Origin: Alphaproteobacteria bacterium | GTDB taxonomy: Bacteria; Pseudomonadota; Alphaproteobacteria; Caulobacterales; Parvularculaceae | Direction: 5' to 3' | Assembly: GCA_016125425.1 (NCBI GenBank) | Contig: WGLT01000003.1 | Coordinates: forward strand, 62,001-126,000 | Length of the DNA stretch: 64,000 nucleotides | Shown: positions 27,237 to 37,231 of the stretch, one piece after another | How positions within the stretch are numbered: the stretch's first letter is position 1 | Layout of the letters: each line of letters opens with the position of its first letter | The notes under the pieces: model-generated | Told to the model about the DNA's origin: nothing | Database searches by the model: none | The model's input: only the letters and a program-made list of their open reading frames with translations | Program-made: the position numbers and the translations under genes

Positions 27237-29207
27237 ATGCCCCGATTCACGCCGGAATTTCTTGAGGAGCTAAAGTCGCGCCTTCGGCCCTCCGACGTGA
27301 TCGGACGCTATGTCAAACTAAAAAAACGCGGAAACACCTGGTGGGGGCTGTCGCCCTTCAACAATGAGAAGACGCCTTCCTTTACGGTCAGCGATCAGCG
27401 CGGGACCTATCACTGCTTTTCATCGCAGAACCACGGCGACGTCATAAAGTTCCTGACGGACACGCAGGGCTTGTCCTTTCATGAGGCTGTCGAACGGCTC
27501 GCCGCGGAAGCCGGAATGGATTTGCCGAAGGGCGATCCGGGCGAGGAGGCGCGCGCGCAAAAGCGTAAAGGTCTTTACGAAGCTTGCGGAGCGGCGGCCC
27601 ACTTCTATTCGGCGATTTTGCGGCGGGCGGAGGGGCGCGCCGGCGCCGATTACCTGCGCGCGCGCGGCGTCACGGCCGAGCAGATCGAGGCTTTTGCGCT
27701 CGGCTACGCGCCGGATTCAAGAACGGCGCTCAAAGATTATCTGATCAATAAGGGGTACCGGGAGGAAACGCTGGTCGAAGCGGGCCTGCTCATCAAGCCC
27801 GATGACGGCGGACCCGCATTTGATCGTTTTCGCGGGCGCGTCATGTTTCCGATCCGCGGAGCGAAGGATGAAATCATCGCATTCGGCGGGCGGGCGCTCG
27901 ATCCGAACGCGCGCGCCAAATACCTGAACTCGCCGGAAACGCCGGTCTTTCACAAGGGCGACGTGCTCTACAATTACGGCTCGGCGCGCCGGGCCGCCGA
28001 CGAAGACAAGGCCCCGCTGATCGTGTGCGAGGGATATATGGACGTTATCGCGCTGTGGGGCGCGGGCGTCCGCCGGGCGGTCGCCCCGCTCGGCACGGCG
28101 CTGGGCGAGCGTCAGCTCGTTTTGCTCTGGCGCATATGCGACGAGCCCGTGCTGTGTTTTGACGGGGACAAGGCGGGGCTGTCGGCGGCGTTCCGGTCGA
28201 TCGATCGCGCGCTCCCCATGCTCCGGCCCGGCAAGTCGCTCAGTTTTGCGTTTCTTCCGGGCGGTCAGGATCCGGACGATCTCATTCGCGCCGGCGGCGC
28301 GGGCGCCTTCAAGGCGGTGCTTGACGGCGCATTGCCCCTCGCCGACGTGCTGTGGCGGCGCGAAACGGAGAACAAGCGTCTCGACACGCCCGAGCGGCGC
28401 GCGGCGTTGCGCTCGGATTTGAGAAGCCTGGTCAAGGCGATCGCCGATAAGGATGTGCGCAACGCCTATGGCGCGGAGCTGGCGCGGCGACTCGACGAAG
28501 CCTTCGCGCCGCCGGCGCGCGCCTTCCGGGCGGACCGGGCGGACCGGGCGGGCCCGCCCAATCCCTTCGCCGGCCGGCGCGCCCGAAGGGCGGGCGGCTT
28601 TGGCCAGCCCGCATGGGCAAGCCCGCCGCGGCCGAGCCCGGCCCTGAAACGCCAGCCGGCCGTGACCGCCTGGCGGCGTGAAGCCACGCTGGTCCTCGGA
28701 CTGGTGAACCACCCGGCGCTCGCCGAGCGGCAGGAAAGCGCGCTTTTGTCTCTTTCGCTCGAGAGCCCCGATCTGCAGGCGCTTCTCGACGAGGCGCTGG
28801 CCCTGATTTCGGCCGATCCGGGCCTTGACAGTCCGGGACTCAAACGTCATCTCCAGACATCCAAGGCGGCGGGAACATTGGAGCGCGTCCTAAGCGACGA
28901 TACGCTCAAAAGGCAGAGATTCCTCCGGCCCGAGGCTGAGTTTGAGGAGATCGAGCGGGGCTGGACGGACGCCCTGCGGCATCATTTGGCCGCAACCGAC
29001 GCCAGCCGCGAAATTGCCGACTCCGCCTCCCAGGCCTTCATCCTTGGAGACGATGTCTGGAAAGCGGCGGCGGCGGCGCGAAACGAACTGATGGGATCAG
29101 GCGACGACAGAGAGAATGACGCCGGCGAGGGCGACGCCCCGAGCCGGCTGCTCGAGGAATGCCTAGAGACGCTGCGCAAGAATGTCGAGAGCCGGAAAAG
29201 ACGCTGA
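27237..29207 (+). CDS. dnaG: DNA primase
   Basis: The 656-residue protein has an N-terminal CHC2-like domain, TOPRIM catalytic core (LIVCEGYMDVIALWGAGV, then PVLCFDGDKAGLSAAFRSIDRALP and GQDPDDLI), and a C-terminal helicase-binding region after a Pro/Ala/Arg-rich linker. It makes RNA primers at the replication fork. Three of the four zinc ligands are replaced: Ser39, Asn42 and Ser63 stand where C, H and C are usual, leaving only Cys60 (YHCFSS). Loss of these ligands is seen in other alphaproteobacterial primases. It lies between yqeY and rpoD, 41 bp before rpoD. Confidence 0.96.
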   Translation: MPRFTPEFLEELKSRLRPSDVIGRYVKLKKRGNTWWGLSPFNNEKTPSFTVSDQRGTYHCFSSQNHGDVIKFLTDTQGLSFHEAVERLAAEAGMDLPKGDPGEEARAQKRKGLYEACGAAAHFYSAILRRAEGRAGADYLRARGVTAEQIEAFALGYAPDSRTALKDYLINKGYREETLVEAGLLIKPDDGGPAFDRFRGRVMFPIRGAKDEIIAFGGRALDPNARAKYLNSPETPVFHKGDVLYNYGSARRAADEDKAPLIVCEGYMDVIALWGAGVRRAVAPLGTALGERQLVLLWRICDEPVLCFDGDKAGLSAAFRSIDRALPMLRPGKSLSFAFLPGGQDPDDLIRAGGAGAFKAVLDGALPLADVLWRRETENKRLDTPERRAALRSDLRSLVKAIADKDVRNAYGAELARRLDEAFAPPARAFRADRADRAGPPNPFAGRRARRAGGFGQPAWASPPRPSPALKRQPAVTAWRREATLVLGLVNHPALAERQESALLSLSLESPDLQALLDEALALISADPGLDSPGLKRHLQTSKAAGTLERVLSDDTLKRQRFLRPEAEFEEIERGWTDALRHHLAATDASREIADSASQAFILGDDVWKAAAAARNELMGSGDDRENDAGEGDAPSRLLEECLETLRKNVESRKRR

Positions 29208-29248
29208 CCTGCGGGCGGGCGCGCATTGAACGAACAGGATTGTAGAGA

Positions 29249-31231
29249 ATGACGAAAAAGGCGGCGAAAGAAGCGCCCGAAGGCGAACAGCAGCAAGACG
29301 GTCCGATCCTCGACCTGACGGATGCGGAAGTCAAAAAGCTGATCAAGACCGCCAAAGCGCGCGGCTACGTCACTTACGACGAACTCAATCAGATTCTTCC
29401 GTCAGAGGAATTCTCGACCGATCAGATCGAAGACGTGATGGCGCAGCTTTCCGAGATGGGCATCAATGTCGTCGAGCATGACGAAGAAGACGAAGATCAG
29501 TCGGCCGCAGAATCGGACAGCGACGACGAGACTGAGGACAGCGGCGTCGGAAAGGCCGTCGCCAAGAAAGACGAGAAGACGGGAGTCGCGACGAACACGT
29601 CTGCGTCGGCGGACCGGACGGACGATCCCGTGCGCATGTATCTGCGCGAAATGGGAACCGTCGAACTGCTGTCGCGCGAAGGCGAGATCGCGATCGCGAA
29701 GCGGATCGAGGCCGGCCGGGAGACCATGATCAAGGCTCTGTGCGAGTCTTCTCTCACATTCGAGGCCATTACCGTCTGGCGCGACGAACTCAATGAAGGC
29801 CGCGTGCTTTTGCGCGATATCATCGACCTTGACGCCACTTATGGCGGCGGTCCCGAGGCGCGCCCCGACATGACGCAGCCGGAAGTGGCCGAACGCGTTC
29901 AGAAGGAAGAAGCCGAGAAAGCGGAAAACGGCGACGACGACGAGGACGAATTCGACGAAGGCGCGATTTCGCTTTCTGCGATGGAGGCTGAGCTCCGCGA
30001 CGGCGTGATGGCGACCTTCGACGAGATTTCGGCGGACTACAAGAAATTGCGCCGCCTTCAGGACATCATGATCGAGGAACAGCTGAAAGGCGAGGATCTT
30101 TCGGCTTCGCAAACCCGCCGGTTCAAGAAACTGCAAAAGGACATCGTCGAACGCGTCCGCTCCGTTCGTCTGAACAATCAGCGCATCGAAGCGCTGGTCG
30201 AGCAGCTTTACGACATCAATCGGCGCCTGATGGCGCTCGAGGGCAAGCTTGTGCGGCTCGCGGATTCGCATGGCGTCAATCGCCGCGACTTCCTCAATGA
30301 ATATCTGGGCGCCGAGCTTGATCCCGACTGGTTCGACCGCATCCGCGCCAAGAAAGGCAAGGGCTGGCAGAGTTTCGTCACGAAAGCCGAACCGCAGATT
30401 AATGCGATCCGCGAGGAAATCGGCAAATTGTCGACGGAAACGGGCCTTACGATCGCCGATTTCCGGCGTATCGTTCAGACGGTGCAGAAGGGCGAACGCG
30501 AAGCGCGCATCGCCAAGAAGGAAATGGTCGAAGCGAATCTGCGCCTCGTCATTTCGATTGCGAAAAAATACACCAATCGCGGCCTGCAATTCCTTGACCT
30601 CATCCAGGAAGGCAATATCGGTCTGATGAAAGCGGTCGATAAGTTCGAATATCGCCGCGGCTACAAATTCTCGACCTATGCGACCTGGTGGATCAGGCAG
30701 GCGATCACCCGCTCGATCGCCGACCAGGCGCGAACGATCCGCATACCCGTGCATATGATCGAGACGATCAACAAGATCGTGCGCACGTCGCGGCAAATGC
30801 TGCATGAGATCGGGCGCGAGCCGACGCCGGAGGAGCTTGCGGAAAAGCTCTCCATGCCGCTCGAAAAGGTCCGTAAAGTGATGAAAATCGCCAAGGAGCC
30901 GATCTCCCTCGAAACGCCGATCGGCGACGAGGAAGACTCCCATCTGGGCGATTTCATCGAGGACAAGAATACGGTCCTGCCGATCGATGCGGCGATCCAG
31001 TCAAATCTCCGCGAAACGACGACGCGCGTCCTGGCGTCTCTTACGCCGCGCGAAGAACGCGTTTTGCGTATGCGGTTCGGCATCGGCATGAACACCGACC
31101 ACACGCTTGAAGAGGTCGGCCAGCAATTCTCGGTGACGCGCGAACGCATCCGCCAGATCGAGGCGAAGGCGCTCCGCAAGCTGAAGCATCCGAGCCGGTC
31201 GCGAAAGCTCAGGAGCTTCCTCGACAACTAA
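29249..31231 (+). CDS. rpoD: RNA polymerase sigma factor RpoD (sigma70)
   Basis: The 660-residue protein has region 1.1 ([23 protein letters not shown]), an acidic linker, the non-conserved region with NCR-type sequence, region 2 ([46 protein letters not shown] for -10 binding), region 3 and region 4 ([27 protein letters not shown] for -35 binding). It is the housekeeping sigma factor. The gene follows dnaG closely in the primase-sigma cluster. Confidence 0.97.
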   Translation: MTKKAAKEAPEGEQQQDGPILDLTDAEVKKLIKTAKARGYVTYDELNQILPSEEFSTDQIEDVMAQLSEMGINVVEHDEEDEDQSAAESDSDDETEDSGVGKAVAKKDEKTGVATNTSASADRTDDPVRMYLREMGTVELLSREGEIAIAKRIEAGRETMIKALCESSLTFEAITVWRDELNEGRVLLRDIIDLDATYGGGPEARPDMTQPEVAERVQKEEAEKAENGDDDEDEFDEGAISLSAMEAELRDGVMATFDEISADYKKLRRLQDIMIEEQLKGEDLSASQTRRFKKLQKDIVERVRSVRLNNQRIEALVEQLYDINRRLMALEGKLVRLADSHGVNRRDFLNEYLGAELDPDWFDRIRAKKGKGWQSFVTKAEPQINAIREEIGKLSTETGLTIADFRRIVQTVQKGEREARIAKKEMVEANLRLVISIAKKYTNRGLQFLDLIQEGNIGLMKAVDKFEYRRGYKFSTYATWWIRQAITRSIADQARTIRIPVHMIETINKIVRTSRQMLHEIGREPTPEELAEKLSMPLEKVRKVMKIAKEPISLETPIGDEEDSHLGDFIEDKNTVLPIDAAIQSNLRETTTRVLASLTPREERVLRMRFGIGMNTDHTLEEVGQQFSVTRERIRQIEAKALRKLKHPSRSRKLRSFLDN

Positions 31232-31287
31232 GGCGGGGAGCGCGCGCGAATCAGGCGACAAGCAGGCATGATTTGAGGAGCTGCGCT

Positions 31288-31590
31288 ATGGCCGCGCTTG
31301 TGGGCTCGAAAGCCAATCCGTCGAAATTCGACTGTTACAATGATCTCGCCGAGGATGAGCCTTACTTCGTCATCCGGGCCGACGATCCTTTGTCGGATTC
31401 GCTCGTTGAACTTCACGCCTATATCGGCGCCGGTCAGGCCGGGGCGGCTCACAACAAGCTTGCCGAGATTATGGCGCTCACCGCCGAGCGTCCGCCGCGG
31501 CCTTCGGATTCGCCGAAATATCGAGAGACTTTCGCCATATCGCAGGCGATGGAAGCATGGCGGCGGAACGCGTGCACGCGGCGCGGGTGA
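31288..31590 (+). CDS. Small conserved hypothetical protein
   Basis: This 100-residue protein has the pattern [27 protein letters not shown], and ends [11 protein letters not shown]. Similar short proteins occur in alphaproteobacterial genomes and phages, where DEPxFVLxARDP and AxAMxxWRR are recurring blocks; no function is known. The start at ATG 31288 is set by the GAGGAG ribosome site 8 nt before it; the longer frame would begin at a TTG inside that site. It lies 56 bp after rpoD. Confidence 0.72.
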   Translation: MAALVGSKANPSKFDCYNDLAEDEPYFVIRADDPLSDSLVELHAYIGAGQAGAAHNKLAEIMALTAERPPRPSDSPKYRETFAISQAMEAWRRNACTRRG

Positions 31591-31727
31591 ATGGTCATCG
31601 CCAGTCGACGACGGACAGGCTCAAAGCAAAGCGTCTGCTCGCCGGCCTTGGCGCGGTTAGGCCCAATCGCTAAGGTCGGCGCGAGTTTCAATGGCGTGAA
31701 GCCGCCAAATCCATAAGGAGAGTTACG

Positions 31728-32024
31728 ATGGCCGTTGATGGCAAGTGGAACGTCACGATCAAGACGCCGATGGGCGAGCAGAAAGCGGTGCTGACGCTCA
31801 AGCAGGAAGGCGACGCGTTGTCGGGCGAGATGTCGGGCGCGATGGGCGCGGTGCCGGTCGAGAACGGGCGTGTCGAAGGCGACCGTTTGAAGTGGAGCAC
31901 GAAGGTGACTTCTCCGATGCCGATCACGCTTGAATTCGACGGCGCGCTCAGCGGCGCGGATATCGCCGGCAATGTGAAACTGGGCGCCTTCGGGACGTCG
32001 ACCTTTTCGGGAACGGCCGCCTGA
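31728..32024 (+). CDS. Small beta-rich hypothetical protein
   Basis: The 98-residue protein has no signal peptide. It alternates short strands (GKWNVTIKTPMGEQKAVLTLKQ, DALSGEMSGAMG, DRLKWSTKV, ITLEFDGAL, NVKLGAFGTSTFSG), which suggests a small beta-barrel or lipocalin-like fold. The AAGGAG ribosome site lies 8 nt before the ATG. Function is unknown. The 137-bp space on its left contains no feature I can support. Confidence 0.75.
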   Translation: MAVDGKWNVTIKTPMGEQKAVLTLKQEGDALSGEMSGAMGAVPVENGRVEGDRLKWSTKVTSPMPITLEFDGALSGADIAGNVKLGAFGTSTFSGTAA

Positions 32025-32098
32025 GGGTGATCTGCCTTTGCGGACGCCTTCTATGATTCTGCATGTCGCGGCTCACGGGCTGATCCGGTCCGTGCACG

Positions 32099-32770
32099 AT
32101 GCGTGACGCGACAACCATCCGGCGCGCGCAGGCGGCGGCCGCCGTCATTTTCATCCTGTTGGCGGCCGTCTGGGTCGGCGCGGGATGGGCGGCGAGCGCG
32201 TTGGGGCGGAACTATTCAGGCGATTGGGACAGCGTAGCGGACACCTATAGGGTCGAGCTCGAGCCGCGCAGTTACGCAAATCCGGGTGGCCCGATCGCGC
32301 AGAGTCCGGGCGCCCAACGCGTCCGGCTCGAGTATTTTCTGAACAGGCCTGTTTATCTCGTGACCGGATCGCAGGGCGAAGCGCTTTTCGATGCGCAGAC
32401 AGGCGACAGGCTTTCGCCGATCAACGAGCGCATGGCGCGCGAAGTCGCGCGCCTGGCGTTTTCGGGAAAGGGCGAAATCGAAGACGCCGCGCTGCTGACG
32501 ACGTCGCCCAAAGAGTTCGCCGGCGCAAGCCCGGTATGGCGCGTCACGTTTGCGGATCATCTGAGAACGAGATTTTACATCTCTCCGCAGTCAGGCGCGG
32601 TGACGGCCCGCCGGGACCGGCATTGGAAGACTTATCGCGCGCTGAGAGCGTTGCATCCCGAAGGGGACAATGCGTCTTACCGAGGACCGGTTTTTATGGG
32701 CGCGGTCATCGCAGCCATGTTGCTCGCGGTCTTGCGCGTTTACGAAATGCTCGCGCGCGCGCGGCCTTGA
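32099..32770 (+). CDS. PepSY-like single-pass membrane protein
   Basis: The 223-residue protein starts with a transmembrane helix (AQAAAAVIFILLAAVWVGAGWAASAL), has two PepSY-like segments (RPVYLVTGSQGEALFDAQTGDRLSPIN and PVWRVTFADHLRTRFYISPQSGAVTARRDRHW) and ends with a second helix (GPVFMGAVIAAMLLAVLRVYEML). This looks like a minimal form of the PepSY-TM family, with fewer helices than the usual PepSY-associated TM proteins. Function is unknown; a periplasmic sensing or peptidase-inhibitor-like role is only a guess. Confidence 0.75.
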   Translation: MRDATTIRRAQAAAAVIFILLAAVWVGAGWAASALGRNYSGDWDSVADTYRVELEPRSYANPGGPIAQSPGAQRVRLEYFLNRPVYLVTGSQGEALFDAQTGDRLSPINERMAREVARLAFSGKGEIEDAALLTTSPKEFAGASPVWRVTFADHLRTRFYISPQSGAVTARRDRHWKTYRALRALHPEGDNASYRGPVFMGAVIAAMLLAVLRVYEMLARARP

Positions 32771-32825
32771 AACTGAAAGATCCGCGCAAAGGGGGGCGTT
32801 CAAGTCGCCTCGTTTCGGCGATCAT

Positions 32826-33164
32826 TCAGAAAGCGAGATAGACCGGCTCCGGTCCCGCCGCGAGCTGCTTCTTCGCGTCCGCCGTCTTTTTCTCGGCATC
32901 CGCGTTTTGCCTGTCCGGGCAACCATTCGAAAGCGGCGTCGATTGTTGGGCGGGTTTGGGGTCCTGATCCGTTTGCGAATCCAAGCGCAGCACGATGCGG
33001 CTCAGGAGTAATAGAATGGAGGTCGCGTCCGCGCCACGCGCCTTCGCGCCCGGCGCATTCGACGCGCTGTCGGCAAGCCGGAATGACGGCGTCAGACTCG
33101 GCGAAGCCAGAGCCGGCGTCGTCGCCAGCGCCGCAACCGCTGCTATGATCGCCAGTCGAGACAT
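32826..33164 (-). CDS. Small exported hypothetical protein
   Basis: This 112-residue protein begins with a Sec-type signal peptide (MSRLAIIAAVAALATTPALA, cleavage after ALA). The mature part has a Ser/Ala-rich segment, a hydrophobic ATSILLLLSRIVLRL stretch, then a Lys-rich tail ending GPEPVYLAF. No domain is recognised. The start at ATG 33164 is chosen because the signal peptide begins there. It lies between the PepSY-like gene (convergent) and ald (same strand, upstream), 63 bp after the ald stop. The coding call is moderately secure. Confidence 0.62.
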   Translation of the reverse strand: MSRLAIIAAVAALATTPALASPSLTPSFRLADSASNAPGAKARGADATSILLLLSRIVLRLDSQTDQDPKPAQQSTPLSNGCPDRQNADAEKKTADAKKQLAAGPEPVYLAF

Positions 33165-33227
33165 TTCACGCTCTCCCAACAGATTATGCCTCTGAGCCGG
33201 GTCCGAACGCAAGGCGCGGCTCGCGCC

Positions 33228-34343
33228 TCAGGCCCTTAGCGCTTCCTCGGCCGGGACGTAGGCGAGGCCGAGCGCGTCGGCCACCGCCTTATGAGTCACC
33301 TTGCCGCGATGCACGTTAAGACCATGCCGTAAGTGCTTGTTTTCCCTAAGCGCTTCAAGGCCCTTATCGGCGAGGGCGAGGCCGAAGGCGAGGGTGGCGT
33401 TGTTGAGGGCGTGGGACGAGGTGAGCGGCACGGCGCCCGGCATGTTGGCCACGCAATAGTGAACGACGCCTTCCACGACATAGGTCGGATCGGCATGAGT
33501 CGTCGGGCGGGAGGTCTCGAAGCACCCGCCCTGATCGATCGATACGTCGACCAGAACGGCGCCGTCCTTCATGCCTTTCAGCATTTCACGCGTCACGAGC
33601 TTCGGCGCGCTGGCGCCGGGGATCAGCACGGCGCCCACCACGACGTCCGCCGCATCCGTCTCTTCATCGAGCGCTTCGAATGTCGAGTAGCGCGTCTTTA
33701 CGCGCCCTCCGAAAATGTCGTCGATCTCGGCGAGCCTGCGCGCGTTCCTGTCGAGAATGGTGACGTCGGCGCCAAGTCCGGCGGCCATGCGCGCCGCGTG
33801 CGTCCCGACGACGCCGCCGCCGATGACAAGAACTTTAGCGGGAAGAACGCCCGGTACGCCGCCCATCAGGAGGCCGCGTCCGCCCTGAGGCGCCGTGAGC
33901 GCATGCGCTGCGGCCTGAATGGAAAGCCGGCCGGCGACCTCGCTCATCGGCGCGAGCAGGGGCAGACCGCCGAAGTCATCCGTGACCGTCTCATAGGCGA
34001 CCCCAGTGACGCCGGATTTGAGAAGGCCGCGGGCTTGTTCGGGATCGGGCGCCAGATGGAGATAGGTGTAAAGGATCTGGCCTTCTCTGAGCCTCGCATA
34101 TTCGACGGGCTGCGGCTCTTTCACTTTCACGATCATTTCGGCTTCTGCGAAGACCGTGGCCGCGTCCGGGACGATCCTCGCGCCGGCTGCTTGGTAGTCG
34201 GCGTCGCTCGCGCGAATGCCCGCGCCTGCCCCCGTCTCCACAATGACTTCATGGCCGTGGGCCGTATATTCTCGAACGCTGCCCGGGACGAGGCCCACTC
34301 GAAACTCGTTGTTCTTGATCTCCTTGGGCACCCCAACGCGCAT
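33228..34343 (-). CDS. ald: Alanine dehydrogenase
   Basis: The 371-residue protein matches the Ald length. It has the N-terminal [21 protein letters not shown], the substrate-site YTYLHLAPD and [11 protein letters not shown], the NAD loop [30 protein letters not shown], and [19 protein letters not shown]. It oxidatively deaminates L-alanine to pyruvate and ammonia with NAD, or runs in reverse. An AAGGAG site precedes ATG 34343. It is divergent from the MerR-type gene. Confidence 0.96.
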   Translation of the reverse strand: MRVGVPKEIKNNEFRVGLVPGSVREYTAHGHEVIVETGAGAGIRASDADYQAAGARIVPDAATVFAEAEMIVKVKEPQPVEYARLREGQILYTYLHLAPDPEQARGLLKSGVTGVAYETVTDDFGGLPLLAPMSEVAGRLSIQAAAHALTAPQGGRGLLMGGVPGVLPAKVLVIGGGVVGTHAARMAAGLGADVTILDRNARRLAEIDDIFGGRVKTRYSTFEALDEETDAADVVVGAVLIPGASAPKLVTREMLKGMKDGAVLVDVSIDQGGCFETSRPTTHADPTYVVEGVVHYCVANMPGAVPLTSSHALNNATLAFGLALADKGLEALRENKHLRHGLNVHRGKVTHKAVADALGLAYVPAEEALRA

Positions 34344-34454
34344 TGTCCGCTCCTTCTGGAATTTTGCGCGACGCCTAGCAGATTATTGCGCGAGGTGAAA
34401 ATGAAATTCGGCGCGGCCGATCCGGGCGGCGGCCGCGCGAAATGGGGTTGCTCC

Positions 34455-34467
34455 TGACCTTACGTCA
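34455..34467. promoter_or_regulatory. Dyad upstream of the MerR-type gene
   Basis: TGACCTTACGTCA, arms TGAC/GTCA, is centred about 24 bp before ATG 34485 of the MerR-type regulator. It resembles the spacer-located dyads of MerR-family promoters such as ACCTTACGTAAGGT-type sites, and may be an autoregulatory site. The assignment is inference only. Confidence 0.35.
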
Positions 34468-34484
34468 ACTGCTATGGGGGCGCT

Positions 34485-35262
34485 ATGAGCAGGGAAATGT
34501 CGATTGGCGAAGTCGCCGGGCGGACCGGGCTCAGCAAGCGGGCGCTGCGCCTCTATGAGGAGGAGGGCTTGCTTAAACCCGCCCGGAACAAGGCGGGCCG
34601 GCGCATTTACGGCGCTGAAGAGATGCTCGCGCTTGCTCAGGTGACGCTGCTTAAGAAAGCCGGTTTTACGCTGGCGCAGATGCGCCCTGATGAATGGCGG
34701 GGCCGCAGACGCGCCTCGGCTCGTCGCCGCCCAACTGGACATTCTGAAGTCACAGCGCCGCCAGCTCGACACCGCGATCGCCCTTCTCGAACACGCGCGA
34801 CGAAAACTTCGCGAAGGCGAAGACATCGGCGCCGGCGCGCTCTGCGAAATTATCAAGTCTGGAGACCGCGCGGTATGGGAGGAGCGATGGAAGAAGGTCA
34901 TCGACCGCTACTACTCGCCCAAACAGCAGGCGGAGTGGCGGGAAAGGAAGTTAAAGGCGGTCGAAGCGGCGGGCTTCGATCAGGACGCTTACACGAAAGC
35001 ATGGAAAGACCTGACCGCCCGCATCGAGGCTGCGATGCCGCTCAGTCCCCGCTGCGACGAAGCGCAAGCCTTCGTCGCGGAATGGAACAAGCTTTTGGAG
35101 CCGTTCCTTTGCGTTGCGACCCCCGCCATGCAGGACGCCGCCAATGGCATGTGGTCGCGCATCGAGGAATGGGAGCATGAAGTGGACACGCCGGTTTCCG
35201 CGAGCGCCTTAAAGTTTATCGCGCAGGCGTCGGCGGCAGGGCGGGCAAACGTCCGGTCTTAG
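34485..35262 (+). pseudogene. MerR/TipA-type regulator, one-nucleotide frameshift
   Basis: The N-terminal MerR DNA-binding domain (SIGEVAGRTGLSKRALRLYEEEGLLKPARN, RRIYGAEEMLALAQVTLLKKAGFTLAQMR) runs in one frame from ATG 34485. The rest of the gene lies in the +1 frame from about 34688 to TAG/TGA at 35262: LMNGGAADAPRLVAAQLDILK, then a TipAS-like effector domain (RYYSPKQQAEWRERK, WKDLTARIEAAMPLSP, WNKLLEPFLCVATPAM). Removing one C from the CCC at 34685-34687 restores a single protein of about 258 residues. It is either a true frameshift mutation, a sequencing error or, less likely, programmed slippage. The 3' end overlaps the convergent phaC by 4 bp. Confidence 0.8.
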
Positions 35263-37190
35263 GCCTTCACCTTCACATAACTTCCGGGCGCGTCTTCGAG
35301 CGGCTTCAGGGCGCCGTCGCCCGGACGCCGGGCGGGCACGCGGCCTTTGCTGGTCTTGTTGAGCCAGCTCATCCAATAGGGCCACCAAGAGCCCGGGTGG
35401 CGTTCGGCTCCGGCTTTCCATTCTTCGACCGTCGCGGGAAGCGCTTCATTCGTCGAATGATGATATTTTTTCTTCGACGGATGGTTGATGACTCCTGCGA
35501 TATGCCCCGAACCCGCGAGCATATAGGTCACCGGGCCGCCGAACAGCTTCGCAGTTCTGTAAACGGAGTTAAAGGGCGCGATATGGTCCGTCTCGCCGGC
35601 CTGCATGAATATCGGAATGTCGATTTCGTGAAGGTTCAGGCGCTCGCCGCCGATCACCATTTCGCCCTTTGCGAGCCTGTTGTGCTGGTAGAATTCGCGC
35701 AAATAGAAGAGATGGACGTTCTTCGGCATCCGGGTCGCATCCGAATTCCAGAAGAGAATGTCGAATTTCGCGGGATCCTTGCCCTTCATGTAGTTGTCGA
35801 TGACGAAGGACCAGATAAGATCGTTCGATCGTAGCATGTTGAAGGTCGTCGCCATCGCGCGGCCTTCCAGCACGCCGCCTGCGGCGTCCATCTGCTTTTC
35901 GATCGCGTCAAGTTGCGCGTCGTCGACGAAGAGCAAGAGATCGCCTGACTCCTTGAAGTCAGCCTGCGCTGTGAAGAACGTTGCGGATTTTATGCGCTTG
36001 TCGCCTTTCCTGGCCATATAGGCCAGAGCCGTCGCGAGCATGGTGCCGCCGATGCAATATCCGATCGCATCGACGTTTTCCTCGCCAGTCGCCTGCTTGA
36101 CGGCGTCGAGCGCCTCGAAAAGTCCTTGGCGGATATAATCTTCGAACGTCTTGTCTTTGAGCTCCGGTCCGGGATTGACCCAGGAAACGACAAAGACCGT
36201 TCTTCCTTGTTCGATCATCCAGCGAATGAATGAATTCTGCGGTTGCAGGTCCAGAATGTAAAATTTGTTGATCCAGGGAGGAAAGATTAGCAATGGGCGC
36301 TTCGCCACCTCCTCAGTCATCGGATCATACTGGATAAGCTGCATGATCTCGTTTTGATAAATGACTTTCCCGGGTGTCGTGGCGACATTGACGCCAAGTT
36401 TGAAATATTCGAGGTCCGCTTGTCTGATGGCGAGTTCGCCATGGCCGCGATCAAGGTCATCAAGCAGGTTTTTCATCCCTTTGAGGAAGTTCTCGCCCTT
36501 GGTCTCAATGGCGGTTTCCACGACCTCGGGATTAAGCACCGGGAAATTTGTCGGGGCGATCGCATCGAGAAACTGCTGGGTATAGAACTCGGCCTTTTTC
36601 CGGGCGTGCTCGTCCATGCCTTCGAGTTGGCTCACTGTAGAACGCAGCCATTTCGCATATGTCAGATAGGACTGCTTGACGAAATCAAGCAGCTGGTTTT
36701 CCCGCCATGCGGGATGCGAGAAACGCCGGTCGCCGGGGTCGGGTTCGATCGCCGGAGGGACATCCTCGCCCGCCATCCGACGAGACATAGACGCCATCAG
36801 CTTGGCGTAGTCCCCCCAGAGGTTGATCTGCCTCTGCATCACCGTACCGGGGTCGGCGGCGAGGCTGTTCATCATTTCCTGGAACGACTCGCGAATGTTC
36901 AGCGGGTCCGCCGAAATCGTGGGGGCTCTTTTCATCGTTTCGGCGTTTTTCGTGAAGAACTCGCGGACGACTTCTTGGCTTTTTCCCGTCACGTCCGCCA
37001 AGTATTCGGACAAAGCGTCAAAATCCTCAAAAAGGCTTTTGGACGGCGAGCCGCCTTCCGCTGCCGCCCCGGGCGGCGGTGCCGCCTTCAGGGCCTTGGC
37101 GGCTTTCGGCTTGGTGGGGTCTTTCGGCGTCCGCTTGCGGGCGGCGGACTTCTTTTTTCCGCGGGCGGGCGTCTGTTCAGCTTGCGTCAT
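35259..37190 (-). CDS. phaC: Class I poly(3-hydroxyalkanoate) synthase
   Basis: The 643-residue protein has a Lys/Ala/Pro-rich N-terminal extension of about 45 residues, the PhaC N-terminal domain (WRENQLLDFVKQSYL) and the catalytic alpha/beta-hydrolase domain. The lipase-like box GYCIGG places the nucleophile at Cys379; the Asp is in AGETDHIAPF and the His in GSGHIAGV. It polymerises hydroxyacyl-CoA into PHA storage granules. The length and box are typical of class I. phaA, phaB and phasins are not in the window. Confidence 0.96.
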   Translation of the reverse strand: MTQAEQTPARGKKKSAARKRTPKDPTKPKAAKALKAAPPPGAAAEGGSPSKSLFEDFDALSEYLADVTGKSQEVVREFFTKNAETMKRAPTISADPLNIRESFQEMMNSLAADPGTVMQRQINLWGDYAKLMASMSRRMAGEDVPPAIEPDPGDRRFSHPAWRENQLLDFVKQSYLTYAKWLRSTVSQLEGMDEHARKKAEFYTQQFLDAIAPTNFPVLNPEVVETAIETKGENFLKGMKNLLDDLDRGHGELAIRQADLEYFKLGVNVATTPGKVIYQNEIMQLIQYDPMTEEVAKRPLLIFPPWINKFYILDLQPQNSFIRWMIEQGRTVFVVSWVNPGPELKDKTFEDYIRQGLFEALDAVKQATGEENVDAIGYCIGGTMLATALAYMARKGDKRIKSATFFTAQADFKESGDLLLFVDDAQLDAIEKQMDAAGGVLEGRAMATTFNMLRSNDLIWSFVIDNYMKGKDPAKFDILFWNSDATRMPKNVHLFYLREFYQHNRLAKGEMVIGGERLNLHEIDIPIFMQAGETDHIAPFNSVYRTAKLFGGPVTYMLAGSGHIAGVINHPSKKKYHHSTNEALPATVEEWKAGAERHPGSWWPYWMSWLNKTSKGRVPARRPGDGALKPLEDAPGSYVKVKA

Positions 37191-37231
37191 CGGGGCGGAT
37201 GGGGGTTATTGGCCATGGGCGAGTTATATAG

